DNA of 11,637 nt from the NCBI GenBank assembly GCA_019243895.1, contig JAFATP010000120.1:1-11637 (forward strand). The letters run 5' to 3'. This DNA is from Alphaproteobacteria bacterium (GTDB lineage: Bacteria > Pseudomonadota > Alphaproteobacteria > Rickettsiales > SXRF01). The position numbers and the translations under genes were made by a program. This document shows positions 1 through 7,240 of this stretch, one piece after another. Under the pieces are notes generated by a model. It worked only from the letters and a program-made list of their open reading frames with translations, was not told the DNA's origin and did not search any database. Position 1 is the first letter of the stretch, and the number at the start of each line of letters is the position of its first letter.

Positions 1-13
1 ATATACAAGCGAA

Positions 14-2602
14 ATGGCGCTGGAAGGCCCGAACTTTAAAGTAATGCCGGCTGGGGTTGAGGCAATAAAAACCGCGCGCAAAGAAGAATTAACCGAATTC
101 ACCGCCTGGTTGAAGACTAACATACAAAATGATCCTCATTTCTTAGACCGGCTCGAGGCCGATCACCGTGAGGATATGAACGAAGCCGCCCGGCGTGGAA
201 GTAAGGATTACGTCGGCTATTTGCTGGAAAATGCTTTGCGCACGGATAAGAGATTTGGGATCAGCGATCCCAATGATAAGGCGAGCATTGCGGCCCAATT
301 GAATGAAATAAGAACGGCATGGTATGAGCATCGCCACGAAACCGCTCCCGACTTAGCCCCGCCGGGAGCATTACCCGCGCCGGTGGCAGCCAAGCCTGTA
401 TTGTCACCTGATGATAAGCTTGCGATTGCCAGCGTTACGGCAATGGTACCCTTTTTTCAATCAGTCAGCGAGACGCACCCAGAAATAGAGGTTGATGACC
501 ATACCAAATCGCGCTTACCTTTATTGAAAAAGGATACGGTAACCAATTTAGAACAGTTCGCTGGAGAACTAAAGAAACACCCAGCGATCCTGGACGAAAT
601 TGCCGCTTCTCATCCCGAAGACCGTTCATATGTGGGCCGATTACTGCATGATGCATGGGGTGCTGCAGATAAAATGGGAATTAAGAGTGATCCAATGAAT
701 CCTTTCGATCCCATTCCTACGCTCGAAGCGTTGAAAACGAAATGGGATAACGAGCACCCGGATTTGGCGCGCGCGCTGGATCATAAGTCCGAACCGCCGC
801 CCCAGCCGCAGACGCAAAAAACGGAAGCGCAGAAAAATGCTGACGCAAAAGCTTTCGCCGATAACGCCAACGCGAGGTTTGCGGCCTATACTTACGCCAT
901 CGCTCACCCCGATGAGGCGAAAGCCAAGAGGTATAACATCGAGGCGGAAAAAAAGAGCCTGGAACTCACCCTCAAGAATCTTTCGAAAAACCTGCAAGAA
1001 GACCCTGATTATTTGGCTCGCCTCTCGCGCGCGCATCCGGAAGATCCGCTTTATGCGGAACGATTGTTGAATAACGCGGGCCGAGCCCTTGAAACTATGG
1101 GTATTGCGCCGGATGGGTATGCCGCTATAGCTCTTGGAAAGCTATGGAGAATCCAGCATAAGGATGCCGCATCAGCCTTGGATATCGAAGGAGATTTAAA
1201 GGCGATCACGCCGGAGACGGTACAGAAGTTTCAGCCGGACCAGTTGGTGGCGATGAGCAAATTTTTACAGCGCGACCTGAACCGGCTGGCGGACGCGGAC
1301 TTTCGGAGGGCGGTTGGGCCGCGGGAAATGGCCAGGCTCGACGCGGAAGCCGGGAGGATCGCCGGTATAAAGGAATTGGGCGTTCAGGTTCGCGTTACAG
1401 GATCGGTGCTAACGGCCGCGGAAGATGATTCCGTGAAGGCGATGAACACAGGCTTCAGCCTTGGCGCAAGCGTAAAACCGAGCGATTCGGAGGCAAGCCG
1501 GACAGCGGCGAAAAGTGAGACGGAAACACTATTGCAGGATTTCCAAACAAAGTTATCCCAGGATCCCAAATTTTTAGACCGCATGGCGCTGACGCACGAC
1601 CAAAAATACGTCGACGACCTTCTGAACAGTGCAACTAAAGCCGCTCAAAACACCGGCGCTGATGCGGACAAAAGTAATTTCCTGGCCGACGCGCAGGCGC
1701 AATGGAAAAAACACGCCGATACGGACGTAGCCGTCGCGCCGCCAGCCGTCCCTCCTGTTAAAGCTCCGCCTGAACCGCCACCGCCTGCCCCCCCTGTCGT
1801 AGACCCGCCCCACAAGGATGTGGACCCAGCCCCTGATAACGATACGAGTGCAGCACCTCCTGCCCCGCCCCCGAAAGAGGATAAGGGTAAAAAGGAAGAA
1901 AGAGCTGAGGATAAAAAGGAAACTGCCGATAAGCCGCCGCCACCACCCGCCCCTGCGGCGCCGCAAAACCCGATATTGGCATTTTTCGCAGCCATCCTGT
2001 CGATGATCGGCTTGGGCAGCTTGGCCACGAACCTTGGCTTGGCTCCCGCGCAGCCTGATCCCTCGAAAAAGACTCCAGCTCCTGCGAAAGACCCTTCGGC
2101 GGAAGCGAGTAAGCAATTGGCGGATGCCGTGACGGAGCGCGGCCGATTAACTTACATAGCCAATCACTTAGACGGTAAGGTAGACGGCAAGGAGGTAGAC
2201 GCGAAAACCCTCAGCGAGAAAGCAGATGAATATGCCAAAACATTTGCTGCCAAATACGATAGCATTAATCATCCGGAGGATTTAACGCCAGCGGAGCGGC
2301 AGAAACGGGCAGCTGAAATCGCCAGTGACAATAAAGAACTGAAAGACAAACTTCAGGCCACCGATGAATCCGCTAAAACATTGGAATCCAATACAAAGAA
2401 GGATAAAGAATTTTCCGAAGGCGATAAAGCCACCGCCACGAAATTTACCACCAAGATGACGGATCAAATCGCGGATATTCGGAAAAAATTAGAAGACAAA
2501 GACCTCCTTCCATCCGCTCAACATGTCGAAGACCCAACCGCCTCAAAGGACGCAACTATCACCGGAATGCATGTGGCCGCAGCGGTTGGTTTACAGAAAT
2601 AA
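14..2602 (+). CDS. Large repeat protein of unknown family with proline-rich linker and one hydrophobic segment
   Basis: I do not recognise this 862-residue protein. Four divergent copies of one unit lie near residues 26-108, 178-256, 315-390 and 505-570. The shared core is a hydrophobic helix, then DPxFLDRL-like, HPED, YVxRLLNNA, MGI and finally a W...H element. Residues 574-650 are rich in proline, with PPPP and PPPPP runs and charged KED/KKE stretches. Residues 653-676 form one hydrophobic segment long enough to cross a membrane. Residues about 695-830 are highly charged, Lys/Glu/Ala-rich and probably helical or coiled coil. There is no N-terminal signal peptide. A/T-ending codons (GAT, AAA, TTA) are common, unlike the G/C-ending genes to its right. 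The ATG at 14 has only a weak AAGCGA element before it, and the frame stays open to the window edge, so the true start could lie upstream. A structural, surface or effector-like role is speculation. Confidence 0.85.
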   Translation: MALEGPNFKVMPAGVEAIKTARKEELTEFTAWLKTNIQNDPHFLDRLEADHREDMNEAARRGSKDYVGYLLENALRTDKRFGISDPNDKASIAAQLNEIRTAWYEHRHETAPDLAPPGALPAPVAAKPVLSPDDKLAIASVTAMVPFFQSVSETHPEIEVDDHTKSRLPLLKKDTVTNLEQFAGELKKHPAILDEIAASHPEDRSYVGRLLHDAWGAADKMGIKSDPMNPFDPIPTLEALKTKWDNEHPDLARALDHKSEPPPQPQTQKTEAQKNADAKAFADNANARFAAYTYAIAHPDEAKAKRYNIEAEKKSLELTLKNLSKNLQEDPDYLARLSRAHPEDPLYAERLLNNAGRALETMGIAPDGYAAIALGKLWRIQHKDAASALDIEGDLKAITPETVQKFQPDQLVAMSKFLQRDLNRLADADFRRAVGPREMARLDAEAGRIAGIKELGVQVRVTGSVLTAAEDDSVKAMNTGFSLGASVKPSDSEASRTAAKSETETLLQDFQTKLSQDPKFLDRMALTHDQKYVDDLLNSATKAAQNTGADADKSNFLADAQAQWKKHADTDVAVAPPAVPPVKAPPEPPPPAPPVVDPPHKDVDPAPDNDTSAAPPAPPPKEDKGKKEERAEDKKETADKPPPPPAPAAPQNPILAFFAAILSMIGLGSLATNLGLAPAQPDPSKKTPAPAKDPSAEASKQLADAVTERGRLTYIANHLDGKVDGKEVDAKTLSEKADEYAKTFAAKYDSINHPEDLTPAERQKRAAEIASDNKELKDKLQATDESAKTLESNTKKDKEFSEGDKATATKFTTKMTDQIADIRKKLEDKDLLPSAQHVEDPTASKDATITGMHVAAAVGLQK
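89..337 (+). repeat. Protein repeat unit 1 (residues 26-108)
   Basis: This is the first copy of the unit: DPHFLDRL, HRED, DYVGYLLENA and a closing W...H element. About ten extra residues (MNEAARRGSK) separate HRED from DYV compared with the other copies. Similarity is at the protein level only. Confidence 0.65.
545..781 (+). repeat. Protein repeat unit 2 (residues 178-256)
   Basis: Second copy: AILDEIAASHPEDRSYVGRL, then LHDAW, MGI and a WDNEHPDLARAL ending. Upstream, a second HPE motif sits 45 residues before HPED. Unit 3 has a similar spacing (43), so the true repeat may be longer than marked. Confidence 0.7.
956..1183 (+). repeat. Protein repeat unit 3 (residues 315-390)
   Basis: Third copy and close to the consensus: DPDYLARL, HPED, YAERLLNNA, MGI, then LWRIQHKDAASAL, which matches the end of unit 2. 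Confidence 0.7.
1526..1723 (+). repeat. Protein repeat unit 4 (residues 505-570)
   Basis: Fourth and most degenerate copy: DPKFLDRM, then HDQ in place of HPED, YVDDLLNSA, and a W..HAD ending that leads directly into the proline-rich linker. Unit 3 is separated from it by about 115 residues without a clear copy. Confidence 0.65.
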
Positions 2603-2604
2603 TC

Positions 2605-4560
2605 CTACCGCCCCAGCCCCTGCAGCAGGTTATTCAGCTGCTGAGGGTTCTTCTTGATGTCCTGAAGCTGCTGGCCCACGTTGCCCTTGCCGCTCTTCAC
2701 CTGATCCTTCAAGTTTTGCAGCGTGGCCTTGGCCGCCTCCGGGTTCTGCAACGCGTCCTTAAGCACGCCCTGCACGTCCGGCCGGAAGGAGAGCTGGTCG
2801 AAGCTGCCGTCCACCAGCACCGGCACCGCCAGCCCCTGCTTGGCCCCCGCCAGCGACACGCTCAGCTTATAATGCACCTGCCGCTGCGGCAGGTCCACCG
2901 TGCCCGCGCCCGTGGCGTGCAACAGCGAGGCGGTCAGCGCCAGGTCGTTGTTGTGCGCGATTCCTTGCGCCAGCGTATAGCTGCCCGAAAGCTCGGCGAA
3001 ATCGGTTTTCTGCCCGGCGGTGCTGGCGCCGGTGACCAGCGCGGTGGCGCTCTGGGCCAGCTGCGCCAGGTTAACGCCGCGGATGGTGCCGTTGCGCACG
3101 CGCACATGGCCGCCGCCGGAGAGCGAAGCGATGATCTGCCGCACGGACGCCCCGTGGCCGGTCACATGCGTGTCCATCTCGCCGGTGCCGGTCAGCCGGT
3201 CGAATTGCGCCAGTTCCTTCAGCATGGACTCCACCTGAATGCCGCTCGCATTGATAGTGGCATCCACGCCGTTGGCGTCGCCGTTCAGGCTGCCGGCGAA
3301 TTTCACCGTGCCGCCGTAAAGGGAAAGCGGCGAGGCGTCCACCTTCAGCACGCCGCCGCCCAACTGCACCTTCGCGCTCACCTTGGAGAGCGTATACGTC
3401 TGATAGCGCACGCTGTCGGCGCCGAGCATCATATCCGCATTAATGGCGTGCAGGCCGGAGAAATCCAGCTTATCGTCGCTCCATCCTGCTTCCGCCGCCT
3501 GCGCCTCACCCACCGGCGAAAGACCGGCATGGCCGGAAGCCTTCTCCAGATAAGGGTTCAAATCCAACTCGCCGAAGGCAAGCTTCCCTTGCACCGACGG
3601 CACGATGCCGCCCCAGCCGAGCTTTATATCGCCGGTTGCCTTGTTGGCATCCACCGCGAACTGCCCGTTGGCGGCCTCGCATTGCGTCTGCGTGCAGGAA
3701 AGATTGGTATTGACGGAGAGCGAGAGCGGGGTTCGGCCTTTCCAGGCAATGGGCGCACCCGCCCACGCCGCCAGTTTCGGCAACGACGCGCTGCGAAAAT
3801 CCAGATGACCGCTCGCGGCGGTTTGCGATGCCTTGCCGTCAAAGTAAAGCTTCACCAGATCGCCCCCCTCCAGGGTCGCCTTTAGCGGGCTTTCCCCTCC
3901 TTCGCTGACGGCGCGCGGCGCCTGCGCCTGCAACTCGAATCGCAGCGGCTGCTGGTTCCACAGTGCTTCGCCCTTGATAGTGAGCGGCGCGTCCAGGTTC
4001 TTCAGGCTCACCTCCAAGCTTAGGTCGCTGGCATTATACACGCGCTTATTGCGTTCATCGCGATACGTGAACGCGCCGTCCTTGATTTTTATTTCCCCCA
4101 GCGCCACGCTGCGCACCGGCCCGTGCCCGCCCTGTTTTTCCGCCGCCGGTAAAGGAGCGGACGGCGCTTCCGCCGTCGTCATCCGCCAGTTCGGCTCACC
4201 CTTGGCATTCACTTCCAGGTGCACCACCGGCTTTTCCAGGATGAACCGCTTCACCTCCACGTCGCCGTGCAGCAGCGGCAGCAGCGCCGCCTCCGCCGTC
4301 ATGCTCTCCACCTGCACCATGCTGGCGTCGGAGTAACCGGGCGCGTTGGAAAGCGTCACGCGCTCCAGCTTCACGCCGAGATCGGGAAACACGCTGACAT
4401 GCACCGGCCCGTTGATGGCCAGTTCCCGGCCCGTGGCCGCGCGCACGCGCTCGATGACGGCCCGCTTGTAAGTTTCCACCGGGATGAAAAACGGCACTAT
4501 CAGCGCAGCGATGACGAGCGCGCCCACCAGTGCCGCCAGAATTTTTATCAACCGCTTCAT
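2605..4560 (-). CDS. AsmA family protein (envelope biogenesis)
   Basis: AsmA-like proteins are anchored in the inner membrane with a large periplasmic part; the family is implicated in outer-membrane assembly and phospholipid transport. The 651 residues compare with about 617 for E. coli AsmA. Residues 5-26 are a hydrophobic anchor followed by FFIPVETYK. The N-terminal AsmA region continues with ATGRELAINGPVHVSVFPDL (residues 41-60), which is typical of the family. The C-terminal AsmA domain is near residues 455-600, with LTGTGEMDTHVTG, GGGHVRVRNGTIRGVNLAQL and a VPVLVDGSFDQLSFRPD strand. The last 50 residues are Gln/Lys/Asn-rich. The start at 4560 is supported by GGAGG five bases upstream. 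The gene follows aroC by 9 bp and is probably translated with it. Its stop faces that of the repeat-protein gene with 2 bp between them. The family call is firm; I do not claim it is the asmA orthologue. Confidence 0.9.
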   Translation of the reverse strand: MKRLIKILAALVGALVIAALIVPFFIPVETYKRAVIERVRAATGRELAINGPVHVSVFPDLGVKLERVTLSNAPGYSDASMVQVESMTAEAALLPLLHGDVEVKRFILEKPVVHLEVNAKGEPNWRMTTAEAPSAPLPAAEKQGGHGPVRSVALGEIKIKDGAFTYRDERNKRVYNASDLSLEVSLKNLDAPLTIKGEALWNQQPLRFELQAQAPRAVSEGGESPLKATLEGGDLVKLYFDGKASQTAASGHLDFRSASLPKLAAWAGAPIAWKGRTPLSLSVNTNLSCTQTQCEAANGQFAVDANKATGDIKLGWGGIVPSVQGKLAFGELDLNPYLEKASGHAGLSPVGEAQAAEAGWSDDKLDFSGLHAINADMMLGADSVRYQTYTLSKVSAKVQLGGGVLKVDASPLSLYGGTVKFAGSLNGDANGVDATINASGIQVESMLKELAQFDRLTGTGEMDTHVTGHGASVRQIIASLSGGGHVRVRNGTIRGVNLAQLAQSATALVTGASTAGQKTDFAELSGSYTLAQGIAHNNDLALTASLLHATGAGTVDLPQRQVHYKLSVSLAGAKQGLAVPVLVDGSFDQLSFRPDVQGVLKDALQNPEAAKATLQNLKDQVKSGKGNVGQQLQDIKKNPQQLNNLLQGLGR

Positions 4561-4565
4561 AGATT

Positions 4566-4570
4566 CCTCC
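4566..4570 (-). promoter_or_regulatory. Ribosome-binding site of the asmA-like gene, overlapping the aroC stop
   Basis: Read on the minus strand, the aroC stop TAG supplies the first G of a perfect GGAGG, which ends five bases before the AsmA ATG. A ribosome terminating on aroC would sit on this site, which implies translational coupling and supports both the aroC end and the asmA start. Confidence 0.8.
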
Positions 4571-5637
4571 TATAAATACGCGCGAAAGCGCAGCCAATGA
4601 TCCGCCAGCACAATGGCCAGCATCGCCTCGCCCACCGGCACGGCGCGGATGCCGACGCAGGGGTCGTGCCTGCCGCGCGTGCTGATGGTGGTATCTTGCC
4701 CGTGTATGTCCACCGTTTCCACCGGCGTTAGGATAGAGCTGGTGGGTTTCACCGCGAACCGCGCCACAATGGGCTGGCCGCTGGAAATGCCGCCGAGAAT
4801 GCCCCCGGCATGGTTGGAGAGGAAGGTGATCTCATCCCCGCCCATGCGCATGCGGTCGGCATTTTCTTCGCCGCGCAAGGCAGCGGCCGCGAATCCGTCG
4901 CCGATCTCCACGCCCTTCACCGCGTTGATGCTCATCAGCGCCGAGGCGATGTCCGCGTCCAGCTTGCCGTAAATCGGCGCGCCGAGACCCACGGGAACGC
5001 CTTCTGCCACCACTTCGATCACCGCGCCCACGGAAGAGCCGTCCTTGCGCACTCCATCCAGATATTCCTCCCACGCGGCGGCGGCCCCCGCGTCCGGGCA
5101 CCAGAAGGGATTATTCTCCACCTCCGCCCATTCCCAGCGTCCGCGATCCACCCGGTGCGGCCCCATCTGCACCAGCGCGCCGCGAATGCTGACCGCCGGC
5201 GGCAGAATCTTGCGCGCGATGGCGCCCGCCGCCACCCGCATTGCGGTTTCGCGGGCGGAGGCGCGCCCGCCGCCGCGCCAGTCGCGCACGCCGTATTTCG
5301 CCCAGTAGGTGTAATCGGCGTGGCCGGGGCGGAACTTGTCTTTAATATCGCCGTAATCCTTGGATTTCTGGTCCTCGTTATGAATGAGCAGGCTGATCGG
5401 CGCGCCGGTGGTGGCGCCTTCGAACACGCCGGAGAGAATCTCCACCCGGTCGCTTTCCTTGCGCTGCGTGGTATAGCGCGACTGCGCGGTCCGGCGCTTA
5501 TCCAGCCACGGCTGGATGTCCGCTTCCGCAAGCGGAATGCGCGCGGGCGCGCCGTCCACCACGCAGCCGATGGCCGGGCCGTGGCTTTCGCCCCAGGTGG
5601 TGAAGGAAAAGAGCGTGCCGAAAGTGTTGGCGGTCAT
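4570..5637 (-). CDS. aroC: Chorismate synthase
   Basis: This cytoplasmic, reduced-FMN-dependent enzyme converts 5-enolpyruvylshikimate-3-phosphate to chorismate, the last common step of aromatic amino acid synthesis. At 355 residues it is near the usual size. Family signatures are intact: WGESHG (residues 15-20, with His19), [14 protein letters not shown] (103-116, with His106), [14 protein letters not shown] (121-134), [16 protein letters not shown] (278-293) and [17 protein letters not shown] (323-339). His19 and His106 correspond to the two catalytic histidines of the family. The ATG gives the conserved N-terminus MTANTFG. It has no good Shine-Dalgarno sequence; instead it overlaps, as ATGA, the stop codon of a vapC-like remnant, so initiation may depend on coupling to upstream translation. 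It lies downstream of fabI on the same strand and directly upstream of the asmA-like gene. Confidence 0.97.
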   Translation of the reverse strand: MTANTFGTLFSFTTWGESHGPAIGCVVDGAPARIPLAEADIQPWLDKRRTAQSRYTTQRKESDRVEILSGVFEGATTGAPISLLIHNEDQKSKDYGDIKDKFRPGHADYTYWAKYGVRDWRGGGRASARETAMRVAAGAIARKILPPAVSIRGALVQMGPHRVDRGRWEWAEVENNPFWCPDAGAAAAWEEYLDGVRKDGSSVGAVIEVVAEGVPVGLGAPIYGKLDADIASALMSINAVKGVEIGDGFAAAALRGEENADRMRMGGDEITFLSNHAGGILGGISSGQPIVARFAVKPTSSILTPVETVDIHGQDTTISTRGRHDPCVGIRAVPVGEAMLAIVLADHWLRFRAYL

Positions 5638-5834
5638 CGAATCAACTGAATGGAAATATCAAGCAGCAGGGTTTTCCACTGCTTGTTGGTCGTCAGAACC
5701 TTATATCCTTCTTCCAAGGCAACGGCAAGTCAGGCGCGATCCCCCAGCGGAAGATTACGGGACTGGATATAAGGACGCAAGAAAGAGGTGAGAAAAGCCT
5801 GATGCGCGCCGAAAGGGAATATATTCAAACGCAT
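5634..5834 (-). pseudogene. Remnant of a VapC-type PIN-domain toxin, truncated and with an in-frame stop
   Basis: The minus strand between fabI and aroC reads, in one frame, NIFPFGAHQAF, then NLPLGDRA, a TGA stop (5732-5730), then LAVALEEGYKVLTTNKQW and ISIQLIR before the final TGA at 5636-5634. This matches the C-terminal half of VapC ribonuclease toxins, where LSLGDRACLALAL, a VLTADRxW element and a closing Ile/Arg-rich strand are standard. The TGA stands where Cys (TGC) is expected, a one-base change. The acidic residue usually found in TADR is Asn here (TTNK). The N-terminal half, which carries the first catalytic Asp, is missing: the frame closes at a TAG inside the fabI 3' end, and no antitoxin gene is beside it. 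The only upstream ATG in frame is at 5834. The terminal TGA overlaps the aroC ATG (ATGA). Homology is judged by eye; I see no way the fragment could be an active nuclease. Confidence 0.75.
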
Positions 5835-5859
5835 ATTGCCAAAGGCGCCTCCGGCTGCT

Positions 5860-6651
5860 TCACACCGTCGCTATATCCGGCGCATCGGCGCGTTTCATGC
5901 CCACCACATGATAGCCCGAATCCACGTGCAGGATCTCTCCGGTGGTGCCTGCGCCGAGGTCGGACAGCAGGTAAAGCGCGGCGCCGCCAACCTCCTCGAT
6001 GGTCGTATTCCGCTTCAGCGGCGCATTGTATTCGTTCCATTTCAAAATATAACGGAAATCGCCGATGCCGGAAGCCGCCAGCGTTTTCACCGGCCCGGCG
6101 GAAATGGCATTGACGCGGATATTCTGCCCGCCAAGATCCGCCGCCAGATAGCGCACGCTGGCCTCCAGCGCCGCCTTGGCCACGCCCATCACGTTGTAAT
6201 GCGGCAGCACGCGCCGCGCGCCCTGATAGGTGAGCGTCAGCATGCTGCCGCCACTGGCCATCAGCTTTTCCGCCCGCCGCGCCAGCGCGGTGAACGAGTA
6301 GCAGGAGATGTTCATCGTGGTCTGGAAATTCTCCAGCGACGTGTCCACATAGCGGCCTTTCAGCTCGTTCTTGTCGGAAAAAGCTACGGCATGCACCAGG
6401 AAATCCAGGCTGCCCCACTCGCGGGAGATCGCCTCGAACACGGCGTCCATGCTGGGAGCGTCGGTGACATCGCAAGGTAAAATGAGCGTCGAGTCAAGCG
6501 ATGCCGCCAGCGGCCGCACGCGCCGCTCCAGCGCTTCGCCCTGAAAGGTGAACGCCAGCTGGGCGCCGTGGGCGTGCAGATAACGGCTGATGCCCCAAGC
6601 CAGCGACTTATCGTTCGCCAGGCCCATGATCAGCCCGCGCTTGCCCTTCAT
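5860..6651 (-). CDS. fabI: Enoyl-[acyl-carrier-protein] reductase (NADH), FabI
   Basis: This enzyme performs the last reduction of each type II fatty-acid elongation cycle, reducing trans-2-enoyl-ACP with NAD(P)H in the cytoplasm. The 263 residues compare with 262 in E. coli. The Rossmann nucleotide-binding segment GLIMGLANDKSLAWG is at residues 6-20. The FabI catalytic pair Tyr-X6-Lys is Tyr152 and Lys159 in HYNVMGVAKAALEASVRYLA, with the additional family Tyr142 in TYQG. NELKGRYVDTSLENF and PLKRNTTIEEVGGAALYLLS resemble alphaproteobacterial, including rickettsial, FabI. The start is uncertain. ATG 6651 gives MKGKRGLIMG but lacks a Shine-Dalgarno sequence and follows a 9-bp hairpin. ATG 6714 would add 21 residues, ending SLMKGKRG; this fits relatives that carry residues such as GLM before GKRG, but it also lacks a good binding site. 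The identity is secure. Confidence 0.96.
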   Translation of the reverse strand: MKGKRGLIMGLANDKSLAWGISRYLHAHGAQLAFTFQGEALERRVRPLAASLDSTLILPCDVTDAPSMDAVFEAISREWGSLDFLVHAVAFSDKNELKGRYVDTSLENFQTTMNISCYSFTALARRAEKLMASGGSMLTLTYQGARRVLPHYNVMGVAKAALEASVRYLAADLGGQNIRVNAISAGPVKTLAASGIGDFRYILKWNEYNAPLKRNTTIEEVGGAALYLLSDLGAGTTGEILHVDSGYHVVGMKRADAPDIATV

Positions 6652-6655
6652 GAGG

Positions 6656-6678
6656 GAGCCCGGCGCAATGCCGGGCTC
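6656..6678. repeat. Perfect 9-bp inverted repeat next to the fabI start
   Basis: GAGCCCGGC and GCCGGGCTC are separated by five bases. The arm nearest fabI ends four bases before ATG 6651, so the hairpin would cover any binding site for that start. On the plus strand the stem is followed by TTTCT, which resembles a weak intrinsic terminator, but no plus-strand gene ends here. On the minus strand no T-run follows, so it is not a convincing terminator for the upstream lipoprotein gene. If fabI starts at 6714 the repeat is inside its coding sequence. Confidence 0.6.
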
Positions 6679-6730
6679 TTTCTCCGCTTCCTGGATGCCC
6701 GTGGTTTGCCGCATGGGCTCTGCCGATTGA

Positions 6731-7240
6731 CTATTTAGCAAGCTGCCAGGAGCCGTCGGGCTGGCGGCACGCCGTGCCGTACCCTTCCTGCGTCTGACCG
6801 CCCACCGAGATGCGCTGCGTATATTCGCGGCAATACTGGCCGTTGGCGTTCTGGTAGTAATTCGAAGGAATAACCACGCCGGAGGCATGCTGCGTCTGCC
6901 ACGGCATCGCCTGGCCGGGCTGCGCGGTTTCAAGCGCGCGCTGCGAAGTGGCGTTATACGCCGCCATGTCCGCGTTATCCAGCGATTTGCCGATCTGATT
7001 GCCAAGCAGCCCGCCCAGCAGCGCGCCGCCCACGGCGCCCACGATCTGCCCATGGCCGCGCCCGATCTGGCTGCCGAGCAACGCGCCGCCTACGGCGCCC
7101 AGGCCAGTGCCCACGTCCTGCTTGTTGAGACCGCCGCCGTTCATGACGCCGGAATTCGGCGCGCCGTTAGGCTGGGTGCAGGCGACAAGCAGCGAAGCAG
7201 TGGCGGCGAGGGCAATAAGTGAGCGTGTAGAATGAGACAT
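6731..7240 (-). CDS. Glycine-zipper surface lipoprotein, Rickettsia 17-kDa antigen family
   Basis: This is a 169-residue outer-membrane lipoprotein candidate. Residues 1-20 are a lipoprotein signal peptide ending LLVA, followed by the lipidated Cys21. Residues about 40-90 contain two glycine-zipper segments, GTGLGAVGGALLGSQIGRG and VGAVGGALLGGLLGNQIGKS, expected to form a membrane hairpin (glycine zipper 2TM domain). The C-terminal part has TSQRALETAQPGQ, NGQYCREYTQ and GTACRQPDGSWQ. These match the order seen in the 17-kDa common antigen of Rickettsia, with the two C-terminal cysteines conserved. The precise role in this family is not settled; envelope integrity is usual speculation. An in-frame extension upstream to 7540 is open but runs into the kinase gene. 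ATG 7240 is preferred because AAGGAA lies five bases upstream and the signal peptide starts there. It is upstream of fabI on the same strand. Confidence 0.92.
   Translation of the reverse strand: MSHSTRSLIALAATASLLVACTQPNGAPNSGVMNGGGLNKQDVGTGLGAVGGALLGSQIGRGHGQIVGAVGGALLGGLLGNQIGKSLDNADMAAYNATSQRALETAQPGQAMPWQTQHASGVVIPSNYYQNANGQYCREYTQRISVGGQTQEGYGTACRQPDGSWQLAK

Noticed and set aside
1211..1363. Possible fifth repeat unit in the 862-residue protein (residues about 400-450)
   Set aside because: A helical FLQRDLNRLADADF stretch recalls the unit, but the HPED, LLNNA and MGI landmarks are absent.
2716..3885. Open frame of 389 codons on the plus strand opposite the asmA-like gene
   Set aside because: It is an Arg/His/Gln-rich translation with no recognisable domain, fully inside a gene with clear AsmA features, so it is a codon-bias shadow.
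4810..5649. Open frame of 279 codons on the plus strand opposite aroC
   Set aside because: It is antisense to all chorismate synthase signatures and its composition is that of a shadow frame.
6656..6688. Plus-strand intrinsic terminator (stem followed by TTTCT)
   Set aside because: No plus-strand gene precedes it and the T-run is short and interrupted. It is kept only as an inverted repeat.
6652..7053. Long upstream extension of the fabI frame
   Set aside because: The frame runs back through the lipoprotein gene with Arg/Ala-rich sequence unlike FabI. Only the short extension to ATG 6714 is plausible.
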